Of a stretch of DNA of 12,076 nucleotides, positions 8,223 to 12,076 are shown piece by piece. Origin of the DNA: Gammaproteobacteria bacterium (lineage in GTDB: Bacteria; Pseudomonadota; Gammaproteobacteria; Chromatiales; Chromatiaceae); NCBI GenBank assembly GCA_013041975.1, contig JABDQZ010000058.1:1-12076 (forward strand), in the 5' to 3' direction. The position numbers were made by a program, and so were the translations under genes. Position 1 is the stretch's first letter. The number at the start of each line of letters is the position of its first letter. The notes below the pieces were generated by a model. The model saw only the letters and a list, made by a program, of their open reading frames with translations. It ran no database searches and was not told the DNA's origin.

Positions 8223-8252
8223 GACTGTCAGATCACCATTGATCAAACAGTC
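8223..8252 (-). promoter_or_regulatory. ANTAR-type hexaloop hairpin B
   Basis: The outer stem is GACTGT / ACAGTC (8252-8247 with 8228-8223). After a small internal loop the inner stem is GATC / GATC, closing the six-base loop AATGGT (8240-8235), with A at position 1 and G at position 4. It lies 11 bases after hairpin A. Confidence 0.72.
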
Positions 8253-8263
8253 GGGTTAAATCC

Positions 8264-8279
8264 GGTTCGCCGTTGAACC
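8264..8279 (-). promoter_or_regulatory. ANTAR-type hexaloop hairpin A at the 5' end of the leader
   Basis: The transcript reads GGTTC, loop AACGGC, GAACC: a perfect 5-bp stem with a six-base loop (8274-8269) showing A1 and G4. It begins about six bases after the inferred transcription start, as expected for a leader that starts with the regulator's target. Confidence 0.75.
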
Positions 8280-8295
8280 TTGTTGTTTTAATAAC

Positions 8296-8311
8296 AGCAG
8301 TTAGCGTGCCA
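8296..8311 (-). promoter_or_regulatory. Sigma-54 (-24/-12) promoter of the nrtA operon
   Basis: The minus strand reads TGGCACG-CTAA-CTGCT against the consensus TGGCACG-N4-TTGCW. The GG and GC doublets have the correct spacing, and one base of the -12 box differs. Counting 12 bases from the GC places the start near 8285, just ahead of hairpin A. It lies downstream of NtrC-like sites and an IHF-like site, so the full sigma-54 enhancer layout is present. Confidence 0.85.
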
Positions 8312-8341
8312 AAAATACAATCCCGATTAGATCACCATTAA

Positions 8342-8354
8342 TATCAGCAAGTTA
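8342..8354 (+). promoter_or_regulatory. IHF-binding site (consensus match)
   Basis: The plus strand reads TATCAGCAAGTTA, matching every defined position of WATCARNNNNTTR. It lies about 57-69 bases upstream of the inferred start, between the NtrC-like sites and the sigma-54 promoter, where a DNA bend would help the enhancer-bound activator reach the polymerase. Confidence 0.6.
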
Positions 8355-8418
8355 GAACATTCCACTAGAGATGCATGAGAAACTTCAACTCATCGTTGGG
8401 GTGAGAATTTGGTGCAGT

Positions 8419-8433
8419 GCACATAGATTGCGC
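8419..8433 (-). promoter_or_regulatory. NtrC-like enhancer site 2 (one mismatch)
   Basis: The minus strand reads GCGC-AATCTAT-GTGC, one base away from GCAC-N7-GTGC. It overlaps the neighbouring site by two bases, so the two are about one helical turn apart (13 bases). Confidence 0.5.
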
Positions 8434-8446
8434 ACATCACTGGTGC
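8432..8446 (-). promoter_or_regulatory. NtrC-like enhancer site 1
   Basis: The minus strand reads GCAC-CAGTGAT-GTGC, a full match to the GCAC-N7-GTGC core of NtrC sites. The plus-strand half TGGTGCA also matches the fuller consensus. It is centred about 155 bases upstream of the inferred start, directly after the nasT stop codon. NtrC itself is not encoded in this window. Confidence 0.65.
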
Positions 8447-8447
8447 A

Positions 8448-9038
8448 TTATCCGAGCAGATCAACCGAAGCGATCAGGTTCCGGGCGACCTCAACCATAC
8501 GCTGGTTATTCTGCATGGCTGATTGACGTAATAATTGATAAGCCTGTTGTTCATCACACTGTTTATGCTTCATGATAATACCCTTGGCCCTGTCAATCAG
8601 CTTACGCTCTTCCAGTGTATTTTTTGCCTTGGTCAGTTCATCTTTCAACGCCTGGTATTCACGAAAACGTGCGATAGCCACATCCATCAACGAACTGATG
8701 CGTTTGTCATTCAATCCATCAATGACATAGGCACTAACCCCTGACTCAATAGCCTCTTTAATACTTTCAGGCTTGTTGTCATCGGAAAACATGACCACTG
8801 GCTTGGGATTGTCGCGGGAAATCAGATGCATCTGTTCCAGGGTGTCACGATCGGGTGATTCCAGGTCAATAATGATGACGTCTGGTGACAATTCCATCAC
8901 CTTGCTACTGAGAACACTGCCACTGTTGAGCGTTGTCACCACCTGGTGACCAGCATCTTCAATGGCTTGCTTGAGAATGGCTGAGCGCCCTCTATTCTCA
9001 TCAACCACAAGGACTTTTAATGAATCGCTTTCACTCAT
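8448..9038 (-). CDS. nasT: ANTAR-domain RNA-binding antiterminator (NasT)
   Basis: NasT binds paired hexaloop hairpins in nitrate operon leaders and prevents termination; a NasS-type sensor blocks it when nitrate is absent. The 196-residue product has a receiver-like domain (about 8-120) with Asp13, Asp58 and Ser85. AYVIDG stands where ordinary receivers have the Lys-Pro motif, so phosphorylation is doubtful. A helical linker (about 121-142) and a C-terminal ANTAR domain (about 143-192; RKLIDRAKGIIM, EQQAYQLLRQSAM, MVEVARNLI) follow. The ATG at 9036-9038 was chosen over a TTG at 9086, which would add 16 residues, because the inferred sigma-54 start lies at about 9083, inside that codon's neighbourhood. 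The ribosome-binding site is weak. No terminator separates nasT from the nrtA promoter region. It is divorced from its NasS-like partner, which sits five genes downstream. Confidence 0.93.
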   Translation of the reverse strand: MSESDSLKVLVVDENRGRSAILKQAIEDAGHQVVTTLNSGSVLSSKVMELSPDVIIIDLESPDRDTLEQMHLISRDNPKPVVMFSDDNKPESIKEAIESGVSAYVIDGLNDKRISSLMDVAIARFREYQALKDELTKAKNTLEERKLIDRAKGIIMKHKQCDEQQAYQLLRQSAMQNNQRMVEVARNLIASVDLLG

Positions 9039-9049
9039 GTCTTTAACAA

Positions 9050-9068
9050 GTGTTCGGATATTGAACAC
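9050..9068 (-). other. Hairpin in the nasT 5' untranslated region
   Basis: The transcript reads GTGTTC, loop AATATCC, GAACAC: a perfect 6-bp stem ending 11 bases before the nasT ATG. The stem-loop border GTTC-AA resembles hairpin A of the nrtA leader, but the loop has seven bases and no G at position 4. It could affect nasT translation or be incidental. Confidence 0.45.
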
Positions 9069-9093
9069 AATAAAATTCAGAATCAATTATCTC

Positions 9094-9109
9094 AGCAGAA
9101 ACCGTGCCA
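9094..9109 (-). promoter_or_regulatory. Sigma-54 (-24/-12) promoter of nasT
   Basis: The minus strand reads TGGCACG-GTTT-CTGCT, with correct spacing and the same single -12 deviation as the nrtA promoter. The inferred start is near 9083, giving nasT a leader of about 45 bases and supporting the ATG at 9038. I saw no GCAC-N7-GTGC site upstream. An IHF-like site with two mismatches lies at 9125-9137. Confidence 0.8.
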
Positions 9110-9155
9110 CCGCACAATGACGGCCATCAAATCCTTTCATCTGGCCTTTATCCTG

Positions 9156-9707
9156 CTAAGTTGATTTATCCCCGCTATAAACATCTGGCCAGTCCCTTTT
9201 AATAACTGGACTATCACTGGCATAAGACATACAGGTATCCAGTAAGCGGGGACTGGTTTCCTTATCCTGATTTTTGCGCCTTTCATAGCTCATGGTCTGA
9301 AATGCGGTTGTTGCAATGGTTTTCAACAGCTCAGTCAAATGGGTGCAGCCATGTTTGCCTCCAATACGTTGACGTACCTTGCGCATCCATCCCGGTGCGA
9401 TTTGCAGTCCGGTAAGCGAAGCGATGTTTTGCCCCGCCTGCTTACAGTAATTGTAGGGGGTTTCATCTGAAACAGACTCTGCATGCTGGATGACCATGTT
9501 GCTATCTAATGTCACACGCAAACTCAAATCATGCAGTGCCTCACCTGCCTTGATATGCCCGCCACGATCCTGGTTAGAAAAATCATAGGTTTTGGTATCG
9601 ACGAGTCGTGCTTCAATATCCCATAAGCCATCGCTACGCAGATAGCCATTGCAAATGATACTTCGGCTATGGAGACATTCACGTGTTACAGGTTCATCAA
9701 GTGGCAT
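9156..9707 (-). CDS. DUF2889 family protein of unknown function
   Basis: The 183-residue product matches the DUF2889 family as I remember it. It has an N-terminal REC-HSR-IICNGYLR-DGLWDIEARLVD-K-Y segment (9-41), an LHDLSLRVTLD strand region (58-68), an ETPYNYC segment (82-88), and the signature GGKHGCTHLTELL (116-128) followed by TTAFQ. It closes with LLDTCMSYASDSPVIKRDWPDVY (155-177). Clustered polar residues (His13, Cys121, His123, Cys159) could form a metal or catalytic site, but no function is known to me. It has no signal peptide or membrane span. AGGA lies seven bases before the ATG at 9705-9707. It starts 31 bases after the small upstream gene, and a two-gene unit is likely. Its link to nitrate use is positional only; nasT has its own promoter 46 bases downstream of this stop. 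Confidence 0.82.
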   Translation of the reverse strand: MPLDEPVTRECLHSRSIICNGYLRSDGLWDIEARLVDTKTYDFSNQDRGGHIKAGEALHDLSLRVTLDSNMVIQHAESVSDETPYNYCKQAGQNIASLTGLQIAPGWMRKVRQRIGGKHGCTHLTELLKTIATTAFQTMSYERRKNQDKETSPRLLDTCMSYASDSPVIKRDWPDVYSGDKST

Positions 9708-9738
9708 GTTTTATCCTGTTGTCAAATGTGTCAGTGGA

Positions 9739-10113
9739 TCAGGCAGGCTTTGTATCATGAAAATCAATATATAGATCTTTCAGGGTATTAGGTAACAACA
9801 GCCAGTACCTGGCCGCCTTTGTCGGGGGCACCTGCCAGAACAGACTTTCGGTAAAACCCACGTCTATGCAGTTTTTAACTTCTTCATCCCCGGTCAGATA
9901 GGTTTCTTCAATATTTTTTTTAATTATTGGGAGTTCTACGTGATCTACACCATGATTCAGTGCGTGGTTCAAAGTATGAGCCAGCGTCTCGAACCAGGAA
10001 TAGGCAAATTCCTCACCCACACTTCCCCATAAACGCTTGTGCTCTTCATCCACCTTGTGAACAAGTTCAGGAAAGCGTTTTCGGCAGGTATTGTAGAGTT
10101 CCAGTAAGGTCAT
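9739..10113 (-). CDS. Small acidic cytoplasmic protein, unrecognised
   Basis: I do not recognise this gene with confidence. From the ATG at 10111-10113 the product has 124 residues, rich in Glu, Asp, Leu and His, with no signal peptide or membrane span. It is largely helical by composition, with a His-rich stretch AHTLNHALNHGVDHVE (45-60) and a segment LTGDEEVKNCIDVGFTESL (73-91). That segment recalls small families in which a gDEEVxNxI-F-E-L segment is conserved. A TTG at 10131 would add six residues. Neither start has a clear ribosome-binding site. AATAAT sits 7-12 bases upstream of the ATG, where a -10 box would give a leaderless message. It lies just after the cytochrome c4 terminator and 31 bases before the DUF2889 gene. 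Confidence 0.72.
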   Translation of the reverse strand: MTLLELYNTCRKRFPELVHKVDEEHKRLWGSVGEEFAYSWFETLAHTLNHALNHGVDHVELPIIKKNIEETYLTGDEEVKNCIDVGFTESLFWQVPPTKAARYWLLLPNTLKDLYIDFHDTKPA

Positions 10114-10143
10114 CAAATAGATTATTAGCAAAAAAAGCCAAAT

Positions 10144-10177
10144 AAAAAAGGCGTTACCTTTCGGTAACGCCTTTTTT
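10144..10177 (-). terminator. Strong palindromic terminator after cytochrome c4
   Basis: A perfect 15-bp stem AAAAAAGGCGTTACC / GGTAACGCCTTTTTT encloses a four-base loop, which reads GAAA (a stable GNRA loop) in the minus-strand transcript. It begins 20 bases after the cytochrome c4 stop codon. The A and T runs at both ends would let it work in both directions. Confidence 0.92.
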
Positions 10178-10197
10178 AAGCAAAATAACAGGTGTGA

Positions 10198-10809
10198 TTA
10201 TTTACTCAAGCCCTGCATATAGGAGGCAACTGCCGCCATCTCGTCTTTAGACAGTTTGCCAGCAATATCTCGCATCATACGGTTAGGATCGTTGTTACGA
10301 GAACCTTCTGCAAACTTCTGCAGCTGGGATTCAACATAGGCTGAATGCTGCCCACTTACGGCAGGATAGCCTGAAGTGGAAATACCAGCGCCGGTAGGAC
10401 CATGACAGGCTGTGCAGGCTGCAACACCTTTTTCAGCGATACCGCCACGGTAGATTCTTTCGCCCAGTTCAACCTTGTCAGCAGCAGCCTTGCCACCTTT
10501 CGGGGTCTGTGACTCATAGAAAGCCGCAACATTTTTCATATCATCTTCAGAAAGAGCAGCAACCATGCCCAGCATGACGGGATCCTTTCTGGCCTGGGAT
10601 TTGAAATCAGCCAGTTGTTTGGCGATATATGAAGCATTCTGCCCTGCCAGACTTGGGTAAGTTACAATTGCACTGTTTCCATCAGCACCATGACAGGCAA
10701 CACAAACAGTAGTTGCGGTGGTTTTCCCGGCAGCGATATCAGCCGCTAAAACCGAACCAGACATTGCTGCTACCAGCATTGAAATTCCAACAACTAACTT
10801 TTTCATCAT
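10198..10809 (-). CDS. Di-haem cytochrome c4
   Basis: Cytochrome c4 is a periplasmic di-haem electron carrier, in known species passing electrons from the bc1 complex toward terminal oxidases such as cbb3. The 203-residue product has a Sec signal peptide (1-22, ending VLA), then two homologous class I cytochrome domains. Haem sites are Cys36, Cys39, His40 (CVACH) and Cys132, Cys135, His136 (CTACH). Met ligands are probably near 79-82 (VMLGM) and 178-179 (RMMRDIA). The domains share the pattern P-L/V-x-GQxxxYxxxQL. It starts MMKK with AAGG 6 bases upstream of the first ATG; the second ATG is equally possible. It is followed by a strong terminator. Only 28 bases lie between the upstream gene's terminator and this start, so its promoter must overlap that region, or it depends on readthrough. 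Confidence 0.93.
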   Translation of the reverse strand: MMKKLVVGISMLVAAMSGSVLAADIAAGKTTATTVCVACHGADGNSAIVTYPSLAGQNASYIAKQLADFKSQARKDPVMLGMVAALSEDDMKNVAAFYESQTPKGGKAAADKVELGERIYRGGIAEKGVAACTACHGPTGAGISTSGYPAVSGQHSAYVESQLQKFAEGSRNNDPNRMMRDIAGKLSKDEMAAVASYMQGLSK

Positions 10810-10837
10810 CTACAACCTTAAAAATGAGTCTTTAAGT

Positions 10838-10867
10838 AAAAAGGGAGCCGACATTTGACGGCTCCCT
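10838..10867 (-). terminator. Terminator between the two cytochrome genes
   Basis: The transcript reads AGGGAGCCG, an eight-base loop, CGGCTCCCT and then more T (T-run at 10842-10838). The 9-bp stem is perfect and lies 25 bases after the stop of the mono-haem cytochrome gene. It would stop or reduce transcription into cytochrome c4. Confidence 0.88.
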
Positions 10868-10892
10868 GATTCAGCCAGTATTGATAGCCGTA

Positions 10893-11219
10893 TTATTTCA
10901 GGCTTTCGTAGTAAGCAGCCAGGTTAGCAATGTCTGCATCGGTCAGAGGGGCAGCCATAGGAGCCATCACTGCAGACATACCGCCAGTACGCTGACCAGC
11001 TTTGAAAGCTTTCAGCTGAGCTTCGATGTATTTTGCATTCTGGCCTGCCAGGTTTGGATAACCCATTCCAGCAAAAGTAGCATTGGTAACACCATTAGCA
11101 CCATGACAGGCGATGCAGGTAGCAGATTTGGCTTGACCTGCGGCTATATCACCAGCAACAGCAGAACCCATAGAAGCAGCCAGTGCGATACCAGCAACAG
11201 AAAGAATTACTTTTTTCAT
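10893..11219 (-). CDS. Mono-haem class I cytochrome c (c553-like)
   Basis: This is a small periplasmic electron carrier. The 108-residue product has a Sec signal peptide (1-22, ending AVA), one haem site Cys35, Cys38, His39 (CIACH), the family segment YPNLAGQNAKYIEAQLKAFKAGQR (54-77), and a Met-rich loop GGMSAVMAPMA (79-89) holding the axial Met. It aligns with the first half of the neighbouring cytochrome c4 (SLAGQNASYIAKQL versus NLAGQNAKYIEAQL), pointing to an ancient duplication. The ATG at 11217-11219 was chosen because GGAG lies 6 bases upstream; a TTG at 11231 would overlap this site. It has its own terminator and a plausible promoter upstream. The physiological partner is unknown; a terminal oxidase or cytochrome c peroxidase would be ordinary choices. 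Confidence 0.9.
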   Translation of the reverse strand: MKKVILSVAGIALAASMGSAVAGDIAAGQAKSATCIACHGANGVTNATFAGMGYPNLAGQNAKYIEAQLKAFKAGQRTGGMSAVMAPMAAPLTDADIANLAAYYESLK

Positions 11220-11246
11220 GAGAAACTCCAATCAATTAGACAAATT

Positions 11247-11275
11247 AATAAAACTTATTCCTGATAACAGGGCAA
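11247..11275 (-). promoter_or_regulatory. Possible sigma-70 promoter for the mono-haem cytochrome
   Basis: The minus strand has TTGCCC (11275-11270), 17 bases, then TTTATT (11252-11247). Each box matches four of six consensus positions with ideal spacing, predicting a start near 11240 and a leader of about 20 bases. A competing extended -10 element, TGGTATAAAT, lies further upstream near 11360-11385. The region is AT-rich, so chance matches are likely. Confidence 0.4.
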
Positions 11276-11448
11276 TTGGATAGTAAAGAAATCACATTTC
11301 CAGTCTATTCGTGGAAATGCCGGTTTTCTGCACCAGTTCCTTAAGGTTTGCCCTGAAAGCCGACAAATTTGACGCGAATTTATACCAGAAAAACAAGGAA
11401 ATAGCTATAGTTCAGCAAATTCTTATATTTTAAACAGGATCGTCATGA

Positions 11449-11910
11449 TCAGGGGTTTTTCGTTTGCAGGCGAAACTGGAAATCGGTTACCCCGGAAGAA
11501 TCATTGATAATCAAATGGATAAGCCAGAACATCGTATCCGCCGTGCAGGAAGGCAGCATGGCTTTTGCATGATAAGTTTGTGAATCCTGTTCCTCAAGAA
11601 ACACCCGGTTATAGCCCATATCCATATTGATTCCTTCGAATTCAACACTCACCTGATCGAGTTTACTAACCGCTTCAGTTTGAGATTTTAATTCTAGTTG
11701 TAATGGTTGCAAGACCTGAAAATCGTTGGGAAGGATCGAAAAAACGCCACCGTATTCACCCAACTGGATTTCACAGGGCCCCTGCCTCAAGTCACACTCT
11801 GACGCAATCACTTCGGCTTCGGAAGAAGTTTGCAATATAGGAAGTTTCTGAAACAGGAAACCGGTCACAAAAAGCACAAGTACAGCGATAATCCAGGCAT
11901 ATTTATGCAT
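11449..11910 (-). CDS. Membrane-anchored periplasmic protein with Cys and Met motifs, unknown function
   Basis: From the ATG at 11908-11910 the product has 153 residues: one membrane span (about 5-21) and a periplasmic domain, so it is either an anchored protein or has an uncleaved signal. The domain holds Cys39 and Cys46 (CDLRQGPC), Cys122 (LPSC) and two Met in EGINMDMGYNR (92-102). The beta-strand-like layout and Met motif resemble FixH/YtkA-like domains, and similar small proteins occur near cytochrome or copper-delivery genes; both statements are from memory. A metal-handling or thiol role is inference. A TTG at 11931 would add seven residues (GGAG lies within that extension, 14 bases before the ATG). 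The gap of 229 bases to the mono-haem cytochrome shows no clear terminator. Confidence 0.72.
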   Translation of the reverse strand: MHKYAWIIAVLVLFVTGFLFQKLPILQTSSEAEVIASECDLRQGPCEIQLGEYGGVFSILPNDFQVLQPLQLELKSQTEAVSKLDQVSVEFEGINMDMGYNRVFLEEQDSQTYHAKAMLPSCTADTMFWLIHLIINDSSGVTDFQFRLQTKNP

Positions 11911-12059
11911 TTTAGCGACTTTTTCTCCCAAATACCCACTTGCTCATGCAAAAAACATATTGTTCAGTTTTTCAAATGAGGATTCTGTTCAAAACCAGGA
12001 TTATTGACTGGCAGTTTCCGCTTGTCCTTTCCGAAAGTCTCATGTCACAGGGATGTGGC

Positions 12060-12076
12060 ATGGAAGCGTACAAGGA
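12060..12076 (+). CDS. Possible start of a plus-strand gene (very tentative, pyrE-like N-terminus)
   Basis: An ATG at 12060-12062 follows AGGGA (12049-12053) at a good distance and reads MEAYK before the window ends. Gammaproteobacterial orotate phosphoribosyltransferases (PyrE) start with similar residues, such as MQAYQ, as I remember. Five residues cannot establish this. If real, the gene would be divergent from the membrane protein at 11449-11910, with both promoters in the 149 bases between them. Confidence 0.2.

Larger units (their letters stand above)
8089..8285 (-). promoter_or_regulatory. Long attenuator leader of the nrt-nir-nas operon (predicted NasT target)
   Basis: This is the predicted untranslated leader of about 197 bases, from the inferred sigma-54 start near 8285 to the nrtA ATG. 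It contains, in order, hexaloop hairpin A, hexaloop hairpin B, a long-stem hairpin, hexaloop hairpin C overlapping the terminator, the terminator itself and the AAGGA ribosome-binding site. With the bases up to 8447 it makes up the only gap longer than 300 bases in the window, and it holds no protein-coding signal. The arrangement resembles the known NasR and NasT leader antitermination systems, inferred here from structure alone. Confidence 0.82.

Noticed and set aside
8331..8344. A fourth AATGGT with weak flanking pairing, upstream of the sigma-54 promoter.
   Set aside because: The stem would be about 3 bp with a wobble pair, and it lies outside the leader transcribed from the inferred start.
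9039..9086. Longer NasT starting at TTG 9086.
   Set aside because: The inferred sigma-54 transcription start (about 9083) leaves this codon outside the message, and the family normally starts near MSESDSLKVLVVDE.
9122..9146. Inverted repeat GGCCA/TGGCC after the DUF2889 gene, considered as a terminator.
   Set aside because: Only 5 bp with a long loop and no T-run.
10131..10182. Palindrome near 10144-10177 considered as a mobile-element end or attachment site.
   Set aside because: Its stem, GNRA loop, A/T runs and position after cytochrome c4 are fully explained by a terminator; no transposase or direct repeats are nearby.
11295..11390. Possible c-di-GMP (GEMM-type) riboswitch upstream of the mono-haem cytochrome: the minus strand contains AGGGCAAACC (11354-11345).
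   Set aside because: The rest of the conserved core, including the GACGCAAAGCC-like segment and the receptor hairpin, is missing, so the ten-base match is probably chance.
11932..12076. Open minus-strand frame of about 34 codons reaching the right edge, considered as the end of an upstream gene.
   Set aside because: The short peptide shows no recognisable family features, and two other frames also stop close by.

Overview
The window holds most of a nitrate-assimilation gene cluster, followed by a small group of c-type cytochrome and uncharacterised genes. All confidently called genes lie on the minus strand, so the biological order runs from high to low coordinates. Moderate GC, sigma-54 promoters with NtrC-like enhancer sites, a NasT-type ANTAR regulator, NADH-type NirB/NirD, a di-haem cytochrome c4 and a DUF2889 gene together suggest a gammaproteobacterium. 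The genus cannot be fixed from the sequence.

Nitrate cluster (about 9110 down to 1). The order is nasT, a 359-base regulatory intergenic, nrtA (Tat-exported nitrate-binding protein), nrtB (permease), the transporter ATPase, a second NrtA-like protein without a signal peptide (NasS-like nitrate sensor), nirB, nirD and nasA, which runs off the left edge. Nitrate is bound in the periplasm, imported at the cost of ATP, reduced to nitrite by NasA and to ammonium by the siroheme enzyme NirB with NirD. From nrtB onward the genes are separated by only 3 to 39 bases and most have Shine-Dalgarno sequences, so nrtA to nasA is probably one operon.

Regulation is readable in the intergenic. In transcript order it holds two overlapping NtrC-like sites (GCAC-N7-GTGC), a perfect match to the IHF consensus, a -24/-12 sigma-54 promoter, then a leader of about 200 bases with three hairpins whose six-base loops all read AANGGY. 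The last of these cannot coexist with a strong intrinsic terminator just ahead of nrtA. This is the layout expected for NasT-type (ANTAR) antitermination: NtrC would report nitrogen shortage and NasS/NasT would report nitrate. nasT has its own matching sigma-54 promoter. The NasS-like gene is unusual in lying inside the operon that the NasT system would control.

Right part (9156 to 12076). Upstream of nasT are a DUF2889 gene and a small unrecognised gene. Beyond a 15-bp palindromic terminator lie a periplasmic di-haem cytochrome c4, a mono-haem class I cytochrome c with its own terminator, and a single-span membrane protein with three Cys and two closely spaced Met in its periplasmic part. 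At the extreme right edge a possible plus-strand gene begins with MEAYK, a very weak hint of pyrE.
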